Below, piece after piece: positions 55,063-63,622 of a stretch of DNA of 64,000 bases. Source of the stretch: Maridesulfovibrio sp. (lineage in GTDB: Bacteria > Desulfobacterota > Desulfovibrionia > Desulfovibrionales > Desulfovibrionaceae). The stretch covers positions 477,501-541,500 of the forward strand of contig NZ_OY762999.1 of assembly GCF_963666665.1 (NCBI RefSeq), given 5' to 3'. Below the pieces are notes generated by a model. The model saw only the letters and a list, made by a program, of their open reading frames with translations, had not been told where the DNA came from and ran no database searches. Made by a program: the position numbers and the translations under genes. The stretch's first letter is position 1. Each line of letters opens with the position of its first letter.

Positions 55063-58000
55063 ATGAACATTTCACGGCGAGGGTTCATGAAACTTGCGGG
55101 CGTTGGTGTCGCAAGTATCGGTATGAGCCAGCTGGGACTCGATCTTTCCCCTACGCAGGCTTATGCTGCCGGGTTGAAGATCAAGGGTGCGAAAGAAGTG
55201 ATCTCCATCTGTCCGTTCTGTTCGGTCAGCTGCCACTTCATCGCCCATGTCAAAGACGGAAAGATTGTCAGCACTGAAGGTGATCCGGATTACCCGGTCA
55301 GCGAAGGTGCTCTCTGTGCTAAGGGGGCGGCTATGCTCGCCATGCATAACAGCCACCACCGCATTGAGAAACCCCTGTACCGTGCTCCCTACAGCACTGA
55401 ATGGGAAGAAAAGAGCTGGGATTTCGTGCTTGACCGCATTGCCCGGCGTGTAAAGGAAACACGTGATGCCGACTTCAAACGGTTCAACGCCAAGGGGCAG
55501 GAAGTCAACCGTGTAGAATCAATTTTCCATCTTGGTACATCACAGATGGATAACGAGGAGTGTGCAGTCGTCCATCAGGGTGTACGCGGCCTCGGCCTGG
55601 TGCATTTTGATCACCAGGCACGTATCTGACACAGCGCAACAGTTGCGGCTCTGGCAGAGTCGTTCGGGCGCGGTGCGATGACCAACCATTGGTGCGATAT
55701 TGAAAACGCGGACTCCGTTCTTATCATCGGCAGTAACGCAGCAGAGCACCATCCTATCTCCTTTAAATGGGTATTGCGGGCCAAGGACAAAGGCGCCTCG
55801 GTTATGCATGTTGACCCCAAATTCTCCCGTACTTCCGCAAGGTGCGACTTTCACGTTCCCTTGAGATCGGGAACCGATATTGCCTTCATGGGCGGTATGA
55901 TCAACTATGTTCTGGAGAACAACCTGTTCTTCAAGGAATACGTTGCCAATTATACCAACGCTGCTTTCATTGTCGGTAAGGACTTCAAGTTCAACAAAGG
56001 ACTGTTCTCCGGTTACGACAAGAAAGCCCGCAAATATGACAAATCCCAATGGGCTTTTGAGCTTGATAAAGACGGTGTACCCAAGCGCGATGAATCCCTG
56101 AAGCATCCCCGCTGCGTATTCCAGCTGCTCAAGAAGCACTATTCCCGCTATTCCATGTCCAATGTTTCCAAGACCACAGGTGTTTCCAAAGACAACCTGA
56201 TCAGAGTCTACAAGGAATACGCTTCCACAGGTAAGAAAGATAAAGCCGGTACCATCATGTATGCACTGGGCTGGACCCAGCATACCGTTGGTGTGCAGAA
56301 CATCCGTTCCAGCGCCATCCTGCAGCTTCTGCTCGGTAACATCGGCGTAGCCGGCGGCGGTATCAACGCCCTGCGCGGTGAGCCTAACGTACAGGGGTCC
56401 ACTGACCACTGTATCCTTTGGCATATCCTGCCCGGTTACCTGCCTGTGCCTAAAGCCAGCATGGGAACTTACGAAGATTACGTGGAGAAAACCACCCCGA
56501 TTTCTCACGATCCTCAAAGTGCCAACTGGTGGCAGCATAAGCCCAAGTACATGGCCTCCCTGCTTAAGGCTTGGCGCGGCGACAACGCTTCCGTAGATAA
56601 CGGTTTCGGTTACCAGATGCTGCCCAAGGCGGACGACGGTGAAGACTACTCCTACATCTACATCTTCGACCGCATGTACAAGGGTGAGATCAAGGGTGGT
56701 TTTGCTTTCGGAACCAACCCGGCCATGAGTGTGCCTAACTCCAACAAGACCCGTAAGGCTCTTGATAACCTCGATTGGCTGGTTGTGGGTGAGATTCACC
56801 ACACTGAGACTTCCGAGAACTGGCACCGTCCCGGCGTTGATCCCACAAGCATGAAGACCGAGGTGTTCCTGCTGCCTTCCGCTCAGCGTGCGGAAAAAGC
56901 AGGCTCCATCTCCAACAGCGGCCGCTGGCTGCTCTGGCACTATGAAGCCTGCCGTCCCATGGGCGAATCCAAGAGCATGGGTGAAATGTATGTGGATATC
57001 ATCAACCACGTACGCCGCCTCTACAACAAAGAGAACGGTACTTACCCCGAACCTTTGCTCTCCCTTGACTGGCCTGCCTACTACGATGCCGAAGACATGG
57101 CTCAGCGTATCAACGGCCGTTTCACCAAGGATGTGGAATTCAAGGGCAAGAAGTACAAAAAGGGCCAGCAGGTACCTTCCTTCGTTGCTCTGGCTGATGA
57201 CGGCTCTACTTCCTCATTCAACTGGCTGTACGCAGGCAGTTACACTGAAGAAGGCGGAAACAAGGCCAAACGCCGTAGTCTGGAACAGACTCCCATGCAG
57301 GCTAAGATCAACCTCTACCCCAACTATGCGTGGTGCTGGCCTGTTAACCGCCGTATCCTCTACAACCGTGCCTCTGTCGACCTTAACGGTAAGCCTTATG
57401 CTCCTGAAAAAGCCGTTATCGAATGGAACGGTTCCAAGTGGGTCGGCGATATTCCTGATGGCGGATGGCCGCCGAACGCAACAGGTAAGGGCCGCTATCC
57501 CTTCATCATGCGTAAGGAAGGTCACGGGCAGCTTTACGGCCCCGGCCTGCAGGATGGTCCTTTCCCCGATCATTACGAACCGGTGGAAACTCCCATCAAG
57601 AGCCATCCGTTCTCCAGTCAGCTCAGCAGTCCGGTCTACAAGCGTGTGTTCAGTGATATGGACAAGCTTGCCAAGCCCGCTGACGAGCGCTTCCCCATAG
57701 TGCTCACCACTTACAGTATGACTGAGCACTGGTGCGGTGGCGGTGATACCAGAAACACCCCCGCTTTGCTGGAAGCCGAACCGCAGCTTTATGTGGAAAT
57801 GAGTCCCGAGCTGGCTAAGGAAAAAGGGATTGAAAACGGTGATCCGGTTATCGTTGAAAGTATCCGCGGCAAAGTTGAAGCCATTGCCATGGTTACTGTG
57901 CGCATGACCCCGTTTGAAATCAAAGGTGAGACCGTTCATGAAATCGGTATGCCTTTCTGTTTCGGCTGGACAACCAGAGGAGTAGGGGATGCCACCAACC

Positions 58001-58104
58001 GCCTCACCCCGGCTGTAGGTGACCCCAACACAACCATTCCCGAGTACAAGGCCTGTCTGGTGAACGTTCGCAAAGCGAAAAAGCTCACCGAGATTGAAGA
58101 GTAA
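55063..58104 (+). CDS. fdhA: formate dehydrogenase alpha subunit, selenocysteine-containing
   Basis: A 1013-residue periplasmic enzyme subunit that oxidises formate to CO2 at a molybdenum or tungsten bis-MGD centre. The Tat signal is SRRGFMK. Cys50, Cys53, Cys57 and Cys85 hold a [4Fe-4S] cluster (CPFCSVSC...LCAKG). Residue 189 is encoded by TGA at 55627-55629; the same frame goes on with HSATVAALAESFGRGAMTNHW, the standard Sec active-site context of formate dehydrogenases. So the apparent stop is read as selenocysteine and the gene is one unit. A good ribosome-binding site (gaggagg) precedes the ATG. fdhB follows after 21 bases. Confidence 0.95.
55630..55660 (+). promoter_or_regulatory. possible SECIS element
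   Basis: Bacterial SECIS hairpins follow the UGA directly. Here two small stems can form, cgcaa/ttgcg (55635-55647) and ctct/agag (55649-55659). Which one acts is not clear from sequence alone. Confidence 0.35.
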
Positions 58105-58125
58105 CCTGCAACCAAGGAGTAAAAC

Positions 58126-58860
58126 ATGCCTAAAGCATTCTTTGTAGATACCTCCAGATGTACGGCTTGCCGCGGTTGCCAGGTTGCCTGTAAGGAATGG
58201 CACGATCTGCCCGCAGTAGAAACCAAGCAGCGCGGTTCGCACCAGAACCCGCCGGACTTGAACCCCTTTAACTATAAACTGGTCCGTTTCAGCGAGCACC
58301 GCATCAACGGCAAGGTCGAGTGGTATTTCTTCCCCGACCAGTGCCGCCATTGCGACGTGCCGCCCTGTAAGGACATTGCTGATGCATACGTCACCGGCGC
58401 GGTTATCAAGGACGAAGATACCGGAGCGGTAATCTTCACCGATCAGACCAAGCGTCTCGCTGCTGACGAGTGTCAGGAAATTACCGAAGCGTGCCCTTAC
58501 AACATCCCGCGCCGTAATACCGGTACCGGAATGATGACCAAGTGCGATATGTGTATTGACCGTCAGCAGGCCGGACTCGTGCCTGTCTGCGTCAAGACCT
58601 GTCCTACCGGCACCATGAACTTCGGTGAACGCGAAGAAATGATCGCTCTGGCAGAAAAAGCCCTTGAGCGGGTCAAGAAAGACTATCCCAATGCTCAGGT
58701 CATTGACGCTGATGAAGTCAATGTCATCTATCTGGTGCAGGATAAACCGGAACTATACTACGAGTACGTTACTGCAGACGCTTCCGGCGTCGGCAAGGGC
58801 GTAACCCGTAAGGAGTTCCTCGCTAATCTCGCCAAGCCTGCAAAACGCATGTTTGGGTAA
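58126..58860 (+). CDS. fdhB: formate dehydrogenase iron-sulfur beta subunit
   Basis: A 244-residue ferredoxin-like subunit with four cysteine groups for [4Fe-4S] clusters: CTACRGCQVACKEW, CRHCDVPPCKD, CQEITEACPYNIPRR and CDMCIDRQQAGLVPVCVKTCP. The third group begins CQEITEACP, slightly non-standard. It carries electrons from FdhA, probably to periplasmic cytochrome c3, as no membrane subunit gene follows. It has no signal of its own and would be exported with FdhA. Confidence 0.93.
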   Translation: MPKAFFVDTSRCTACRGCQVACKEWHDLPAVETKQRGSHQNPPDLNPFNYKLVRFSEHRINGKVEWYFFPDQCRHCDVPPCKDIADAYVTGAVIKDEDTGAVIFTDQTKRLAADECQEITEACPYNIPRRNTGTGMMTKCDMCIDRQQAGLVPVCVKTCPTGTMNFGEREEMIALAEKALERVKKDYPNAQVIDADEVNVIYLVQDKPELYYEYVTADASGVGKGVTRKEFLANLAKPAKRMFG

Positions 58861-58866
58861 AGAATA

Positions 58867-58887
58867 GCCTCCGGCGGCTGGGGAAGG
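58867..58887 (+). repeat. copy of the dispersed element seen at the 41.3-kb palindrome
   Basis: A 21-base match (gcctccggcggctggggaag plus one) to the minus strand of 41309-41329. Both copies begin within ten bases of a gene stop. Here the second palindrome arm is absent and a different sequence follows. Confidence 0.75.
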
Positions 58888-59101
58888 TGAAGACTGGTGA
58901 TATAAATTAAGGGGAATGATGAGATAATTCGGGATTAACCGGGAAGACACGGAATGATCTGGGAAAGGTTTTTGAAAAAGTGTTTCACTATGTGAAATAG
59001 ATCAAAGGCTCTTTTCCAGGTCTTTTTTTTGTCTTCTGGGGGTGCTCCCACTCATTATATATAAAACCTATTTCTTCCCTTTACCAAAAATTCTGCCAGA
59101 G

Positions 59102-59269
59102 CTACACGGCTCCAGTCTCCCTTTCTATGTCTGACCCTTTCATCCACTCTTCAGCCATGTCTTCCCACCATTCTATTGGGTCAGCATATTTATCCCTGTA
59201 CACATCGCTATACATGGCACCCTGATCCTGCACATACTCTGTTTCAGGGGTAGGGCCATTTTGCAGTTG
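59102..59269 (-). other. in-frame coding-like tail after the repressor stop
   Basis: 55 codons, in the same frame as the repressor, between its TGA and a TAG. The composition is protein-like (MYSDVYRDKYADPIEWWEDM, EEWMKGSDIERETG). It could be a separate small gene from an internal ATG (no good ribosome-binding site), the detached C-terminus of the repressor after a nonsense mutation, or a readthrough extension. Confidence 0.5.
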
Positions 59270-59866
59270 TCACTCTTGGCGTTCCTCATACTTATCTTTA
59301 TTCCGGGCATCTTCAGGTAGGCGGCAGTGTGCAGGGCTATATATCGAGCTTCCTTTTGATGCCTTTGCATTTCTGGGCATGAGATCAGGACTTCCCTGGC
59401 TAGCCAGCTGGCGCACCAGCTTCATATTTTCCTTGCCGAGGTCCCGGTTTTCTCTCACCAACTCACGGTTATCTTTCGTCAGTTGCCGATTCTCTTTATT
59501 CAGTTCTCTGATTTCTTTTGATTGCTCTTTGCTCTCCAGCACTAGCTCTCTGTTTAGTGACCTTTCTTCATATAATTCTACATCAAGAGTGTAGCACCTA
59601 GAACAAGATTTCGATTCTTCTTTCGGTCCTTGTCTATGTGCCGCTGTCATAAATTTTTGGGACGGATCTTCCCCAAAAAACAACCAATCCATAGAAACAC
59701 CAAAATCCAAAGCTAGAAGTTTTAAAAAATCAGCTTTGGGAGATGTGACACCTTTTTCATAATTCCATAAGGTGTTCTTATTTATACCATATCTTTTTGC
59801 AAACTCGATGATTTGAACGTCACCTCTGAGATGCCTAATTCTATCACCAAGACTTTTTTCGGGCAT
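59270..59866 (-). CDS. phage repressor-like HTH protein with coiled coil
   Basis: A 198-residue protein. An N-terminal XRE-type helix-turn-helix (about residues 6-65; GINKNTLWNYEKGV) is followed by a Cys pair and a heptad-repeat coiled coil (about 115-155; ENRQLTKDNRELVRENRDL). It is divergent from the early genes and should silence them. The ATG at 59866 is used; a TTG at 59884 is also in frame. After its TGA stop (59270-59272) the same frame stays open for another 55 codons of coding-like sequence to a TAG at 59102-59104, so the true protein may be longer. Confidence 0.82.
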   Translation of the reverse strand: MPEKSLGDRIRHLRGDVQIIEFAKRYGINKNTLWNYEKGVTSPKADFLKLLALDFGVSMDWLFFGEDPSQKFMTAAHRQGPKEESKSCSRCYTLDVELYEERSLNRELVLESKEQSKEIRELNKENRQLTKDNRELVRENRDLGKENMKLVRQLASQGSPDLMPRNAKASKGSSIYSPAHCRLPEDARNKDKYEERQE

Positions 59867-59879
59867 AATAAATCCAAAA

Positions 59880-59917
59880 CCCAAAAAATTGGGTTGACTT
59901 GTTCCTAATTTTTTAGG
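59880..59917. promoter_or_regulatory. paired operators between the repressor and early genes
   Basis: Two inverted repeats of one pattern: cccaa-aaaa-ttggg (59880-59893) and cctaa-tttt-ttagg (59904-59917), centres 24 bp apart. A ttgact (59894-59899) lies between them. They are placed as lysis/lysogeny operators. The common half-site is CCYAA. Confidence 0.65.
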
Positions 59918-59980
59918 AAAACAACAACACGAACTACGTCAAAACACGTCAATCAACACTAAAAAAATAGGAGATCATCT

Positions 59981-60226
59981 ATGAGTAGAGATACCTCCAA
60001 GGCTCTTCTTACCAGAGAAGAAGCACGTCAAAAGCTGAATGATAAGGGTATTTCTGTTTCCAAGTGGGCAACCAAGAACCGACTGAACCCCAATACCGTC
60101 AGTGATGTTCTCAACGGACGCAAGAAAGGTGTCCGAGGGGAAGCCCATAAGGCTGCTGTTTTGCTTGGTATCAAGCATGGAACAATCATTGATGATGGTC
60201 ATATAGCTGGTCCGTTAACAGCATAA
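59981..60226 (+). CDS. phage Cro/Ner-like HTH protein
   Basis: An 81-residue DNA-binding protein, first in the early operon, with an aggaga ribosome-binding site. The helix-turn-helix is in GISVSKWATKNRLNPNTVSD, followed by a short tail. By position and size it should be the early regulator that shuts off the repressor (Ner/Cro role). It shares its core with the next gene. Confidence 0.75.
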   Translation: MSRDTSKALLTREEARQKLNDKGISVSKWATKNRLNPNTVSDVLNGRKKGVRGEAHKAAVLLGIKHGTIIDDGHIAGPLTA

Positions 60227-60241
60227 TCCGAGGATAAATGC

Positions 60242-60544
60242 ATGTGTATCATTATCGGTTCATACGGCGGTGCCTTAGTCGAAAAGAACTATGACACCAA
60301 ACGGTTGCTTCAGGCAGTCAACAGCTCTGTTAGAACCTCCAAAGAAGTAAAGGACGAATTCCGCAAAAAAGGCATCTCCATTTCCGGGTGGGCCGTAGCC
60401 AACGGCTATCCCCCGAATCTTGTTTATGAGGTGATCAACGAAAGGCGGAATCCCACCAGGGGAATGACCCACCAGATCGCAGTCAGGCTTGGCCTTAAAG
60501 ATGGTGAGATCGTCCAGGACCTCGCCACCGCCATCAATGCCTAA
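60242..60544 (+). CDS. phage HTH protein, paralogue of the previous gene
   Basis: A 100-residue protein with the same core as the gene before (KKGISISGWAVANGYPPNLV against DKGISVSKWATKNRLNPNTV) and the same downstream LGLKDGEIVQDL segment. Tandem duplication is the simplest origin. Its N-terminal extension of about 25 residues differs. DNA binding is inferred. Confidence 0.72.
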   Translation: MCIIIGSYGGALVEKNYDTKRLLQAVNSSVRTSKEVKDEFRKKGISISGWAVANGYPPNLVYEVINERRNPTRGMTHQIAVRLGLKDGEIVQDLATAINA

Positions 60545-60572
60545 TCTATAGCAGCCAGCAGCAACCACCGCA

Positions 60573-61022
60573 ATGTCTAAAAGAAATCGCAAATCAGACA
60601 ACCGCATGGTGCAATTAACCCTGCCTTTGTCCAGCCTCCCATCGCAAAGCCTTGAAAGTGGCTCACTGCGCAGGTTTGAGGCTGTCAAAGAGGCTTTGGG
60701 CCATGCGCTGAAAGAGTGTGGGCTTTCGCGTGACGTGGTTGCGGAAGAGCTTTCAAGGCTCACAGGGCATCAGGTTTCCATCCACCAGCTCAACAACTGG
60801 GCTGCGCCGGGGAAAGAGGACCGTCCGATTCCGCTGCACTTCGTGGCTGCGCTCACAGAGATAACGGAAGACTACAGCCTAATCAAGGCTGCGCTGGAAG
60901 GAACAGGTTGCAAGCTGCTTGGCCCAGAAGAAGTTGCCTACTTCGAGCTTGGGATCATGGCGGCTGAGGATAAGAAACGCACTAAGAAGAGGAAGGAATT
61001 ATGGGACAAGATCGGGAAATGA
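60573..61022 (+). CDS. phage protein with a possible HTH
   Basis: A 149-residue, basic, charged protein with a helix-turn-helix-like part (VVAEELSRLTGHQVSIHQLNNW, about 50-72) and a highly basic end (KKRTKKRKELW). It is like early Mu-type phage proteins of unknown role. The start is not marked by a clear ribosome-binding site; an ATG 11 codons later is also possible. Confidence 0.62.
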   Translation: MSKRNRKSDNRMVQLTLPLSSLPSQSLESGSLRRFEAVKEALGHALKECGLSRDVVAEELSRLTGHQVSIHQLNNWAAPGKEDRPIPLHFVAALTEITEDYSLIKAALEGTGCKLLGPEEVAYFELGIMAAEDKKRTKKRKELWDKIGK

Positions 61023-61393
61023 TTTGCAGAGCCAAGGGCGGTGAAGCTCACCTTGAAGCCAAAATTGAAAGCCTGTTTCATCAGTTCAACACAAGCGTTC
61101 AAGGTGAGATTAAACACGCGCTCAAGTCCGTTACAGAAGCATCAGGTAATATCCCTCATACAGAGCGGAATACCATAGATGGTTACGTGTCCGTATCAGG
61201 CCAAGCATTAATTGCAGGTCAAAAAATCGCAGCACTCCATGATCGTTTTCAACAGCGTCTTGATGCTGAGATAGGCTGTTTCCTAAGTCAAAGACTGAGG
61301 AAGTCAGCAGCTCTGCACACGCTGCCTGCTCAGAAACAAAGTGTGCCTGCTCCTGCAAATAAAACGGATGAAGAAAGCGGTCATGGTAAATAG
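61001..61393 (+). CDS. small phage protein of unknown function
   Basis: A 130-residue charged, helical protein that overlaps the end of the gene before by 22 bases. An ATG at 61019, overlapping the upstream TGA, is an equally good start. The C-terminal 50 residues are Gln/Ala/Lys-rich. Its last 263 bases are antisense to the 3' end of the next listed gene. No family recognised. Confidence 0.55.
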   Translation: MGQDREMICRAKGGEAHLEAKIESLFHQFNTSVQGEIKHALKSVTEASGNIPHTERNTIDGYVSVSGQALIAGQKIAALHDRFQQRLDAEIGCFLSQRLRKSAALHTLPAQKQSVPAPANKTDEESGHGK

Positions 61394-61757
61394 TCACTTT
61401 CTCCAGCGTATCATGATGCTTGAAGGTGAGCGTCACAATATCCAGCTTGGGCAATCCGCAAACAGGCACGTACTCAGCCATTTCTTCCGGTTTGGGCAAC
61501 TCTTTGGTCTTTTCAAGAGTATCTTCAATCAGAAGCAGGGTTGTCGTCCCAGCTTCCATTGCACCACGGGAATCGTAAGCAATGCTTACCGGATTCTTTT
61601 TTTCAATAGATTCAAATTCATAGCGAAGCAGATTGTCAGCCCTAAAAAGCTCAGGGAAAGAATAGCAATGTCTGTTGCAAGAAGGACATCGCCCCGTAGG
61701 GCTTATTTGGCCTTGCTGCTGGCAATGCTGACAGAACAAAGAATAAGTGGATTCCAT
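61131..61757 (-). CDS. zinc-ribbon protein on the opposite strand within the phage early region
   Basis: A 208-residue protein with a zinc ribbon near its start (CQHCQQQG...CPSCNRHC, residues about 8-30). The start at 61757 has aggagg just upstream. The frame stays open through 263 bases of an opposing gene. It breaks the direction of the early operon, so it could be a cargo gene with its own promoter. Function unknown. The C-terminal part may be overcalled. Confidence 0.6.
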   Translation of the reverse strand: MESTYSLFCQHCQQQGQISPTGRCPSCNRHCYSFPELFRADNLLRYEFESIEKKNPVSIAYDSRGAMEAGTTTLLLIEDTLEKTKELPKPEEMAEYVPVCGLPKLDIVTLTFKHHDTLEKVTIYHDRFLHPFYLQEQAHFVSEQAACAELLTSSVFDLGNSLSQHQDAVENDHGVLRFFDLQLMLGLIRTRNHLWYSALYEGYYLMLL

Positions 61758-61808
61758 AAATTTAACCTCCTGCACTGCTCATAACAGGATCAAACAAAGG
61801 AAATCAAT

Positions 61809-62114
61809 ATGGGAAAAGTAACCGCCGCCCACCGCACACTGAATGTCCTTGTAGCACTCAAGGGGCATTCCCTGAATGGGCTGTCTAATTCAGAGCTGGC
61901 CCAGGGGCTGAACGAAACACCCGTCAACATCACCCGCGCCCTGGCTGTTTTGCAGGATGTTGGGCTGGTCACGAAACTGGAAACCGGGCGTTTTGTCCTT
62001 TCCATCACCATGCTCCAGATCGCACAGGCACACGCCAACGAAGTGGACCGGGCGCAGAACCGGATCATGGAACTTAACCAGAGAGTTGCTGCCGGAGCAG
62101 CAGCATACAACTAA
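61809..62114 (+). CDS. phage winged-helix protein (IclR-type HTH)
   Basis: A 101-residue protein with an IclR-like winged helix (LNVLVALKGHSLNGLSNSEL, then TRALAVLQDVGLVTKL) and a short helical tail. It has an aaagg ribosome-binding site. Common among early genes of Mu-like phages; target unknown. Confidence 0.75.
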   Translation: MGKVTAAHRTLNVLVALKGHSLNGLSNSELAQGLNETPVNITRALAVLQDVGLVTKLETGRFVLSITMLQIAQAHANEVDRAQNRIMELNQRVAAGAAAYN

Positions 62115-62125
62115 CGAGGTGAATC

Positions 62126-62446
62126 ATGAGTGATCTCAAATTGGTAATCGCCCTTAAGGATGGAACTGAAGTTTACAACTCCGACTTCGTTATGGAGCTG
62201 AATAAAGAGCATACACCTGCGGTCGCATTAGATCTTTTTGCGTCCATGCAGCTCCTTCTGCTGGAAGCTTCCGGCGAAGTAACCCAGATCATGCAGGATG
62301 TAGTTGATGAAGCTTTGGAGAACAGCGAAGAGGTCGAAGCTTTTATTGGATGGATTAAGGAAGGCAAGCCTTCCGCTTCCGGTCTTATTCAGTGCGGCAG
62401 CAATCTAGGTGAAGCAGCCATCACAACAGTAAATATTCAGGAGTAA
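62126..62446 (+). CDS. small acidic phage protein
   Basis: A 106-residue, mostly acidic protein with no recognised family, 11 bases after the previous gene with gaggtg upstream. It has a strand-helix start (LKLVIALKDGTEVYN) and an acidic helix (DVVDEALENSEEVEAF). Confidence 0.65.
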   Translation: MSDLKLVIALKDGTEVYNSDFVMELNKEHTPAVALDLFASMQLLLLEASGEVTQIMQDVVDEALENSEEVEAFIGWIKEGKPSASGLIQCGSNLGEAAITTVNIQE

Positions 62447-62449
62447 CCC

Positions 62450-63619
62450 ATGAAATACCCGTGCACATCATGTGAATACCACAAGGGCAAAAACAATCCT
62501 ACCAAGGGAATCACCATCCCTGGCGTAACCGGCAAATGCACCAGAACTGACGGTCTGTGCGAGAAGTATGCGAAGGCCAATAAAGTCATCAACGCCCCTG
62601 CTGATCCTGACATTGTTGATCTGGCAGACACTACCGAAGCCATGGAAGCACCTCTGGTGCCGGAGATCAGTGAAGAGCGCGGAATGGAACTTAAGCAGAC
62701 TCAGAATACAGATGCACTGGTTGCGCAGGCCATTGACAATGTTGAAGAGGTTTTCAAGGACCTCGGACGACTTGAAGCAACAACATTTTTTGCGACCGTC
62801 GCAGATTCTATGACTATCCAAATTTTTCAAAAAGTAAAAAAATCAAAGGCTTATAAAAATCTACATTTCTGCGACGAAAACGGAAACCTGCGACCGTTTC
62901 AGAATATCGAAGAATTTTGCAAAGAAAAATTGGGCAAGTCCTATCGCCGTATGCAGGAACTTTCAAAGAACTTCAATAGCCTCGGTCCTGAACTCTATGA
63001 AAGTGCTGAAAGAATCGGCTTCCGTAACAAAGACTACCGCGCTTTAAATGCTCTGCCTGAAGGAGAACAGGCAGTAGTCAAAGAAGCCATTGCTGCTGAG
63101 AACAAAGAAGAAGTCTTGGACATCCTTCAAGACATGACTGAACGGCATGTGCAGGAGCGTGAAGAAGCCAAGAAGGAATCAAACGAACTCAAAGCCGATC
63201 TTGAAGCCCGTGACAAGCTGCTCAAGGACAAATCCACCCGCCTTGAAAAGGCAGAAACTGAGCTGTTCAAGCTCAAGAGCCTGCCCCCGGATGCTGATCT
63301 GGAACTCAAACTGGCCCGTGAAGAAAAGGCTGTGGAACGGCTGCACAAAGAACACGTTGCCATTCTGGCTGCAATCAAGCCCTTCATGCAGGTTGTCTCC
63401 GAAGTTCTTGGTGACGGCGATATTTCCGCGCACACCAAAGAACACGCTGTTTTTGAGACCCGGCAGGTCTGCGGAGCCATTAACCAGTTCCTGATGGACT
63501 GCTCCATACCTGTTGACTTTGCAGAAATGGTCTACCCGGAATGGATGCGCGGAAATGCGCAGGCCGATCTGGAAGCCGGAAACACCGAAGAACCAAACGA
63601 CGCACACGGGAGCTGGTAG
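62450..63619 (+). CDS. phage protein with Cys motif and long coiled coil
   Basis: A 389-residue protein. The N-terminus has CTSCEYHKG and another Cys pair (about residues 5-45), possibly a zinc site. A central helical part includes EFCKEKLGKSYRRMQEL, and residues about 225-305 form a coiled coil. The family is not recognised; the central part resembles DNA-binding or replication-accessory proteins in style only. It starts 3 bases after the previous stop with caggag before the ATG and precedes the transposase gene. Confidence 0.65.
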   Translation: MKYPCTSCEYHKGKNNPTKGITIPGVTGKCTRTDGLCEKYAKANKVINAPADPDIVDLADTTEAMEAPLVPEISEERGMELKQTQNTDALVAQAIDNVEEVFKDLGRLEATTFFATVADSMTIQIFQKVKKSKAYKNLHFCDENGNLRPFQNIEEFCKEKLGKSYRRMQELSKNFNSLGPELYESAERIGFRNKDYRALNALPEGEQAVVKEAIAAENKEEVLDILQDMTERHVQEREEAKKESNELKADLEARDKLLKDKSTRLEKAETELFKLKSLPPDADLELKLAREEKAVERLHKEHVAILAAIKPFMQVVSEVLGDGDISAHTKEHAVFETRQVCGAINQFLMDCSIPVDFAEMVYPEWMRGNAQADLEAGNTEEPNDAHGSW

Positions 63620-63622
63620 GCC

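Noticed and set aside
55063..55629. A separate 188-residue protein ending at the TGA at 55627
   Set aside because: The frame continues with conserved formate dehydrogenase sequence; the TGA is in Sec context.
55540..58350. Long minus-strand open frames opposite fdhA and fdhB
   Set aside because: They are antisense shadows of high-GC3 coding sequence and have no family features.
59455..59550. Repeated short motifs in the repressor gene, considered as a CRISPR or DNA repeat
   Set aside because: They are the DNA of a heptad coiled coil, with no spacers or constant repeat unit. No CRISPR array is seen in the window.
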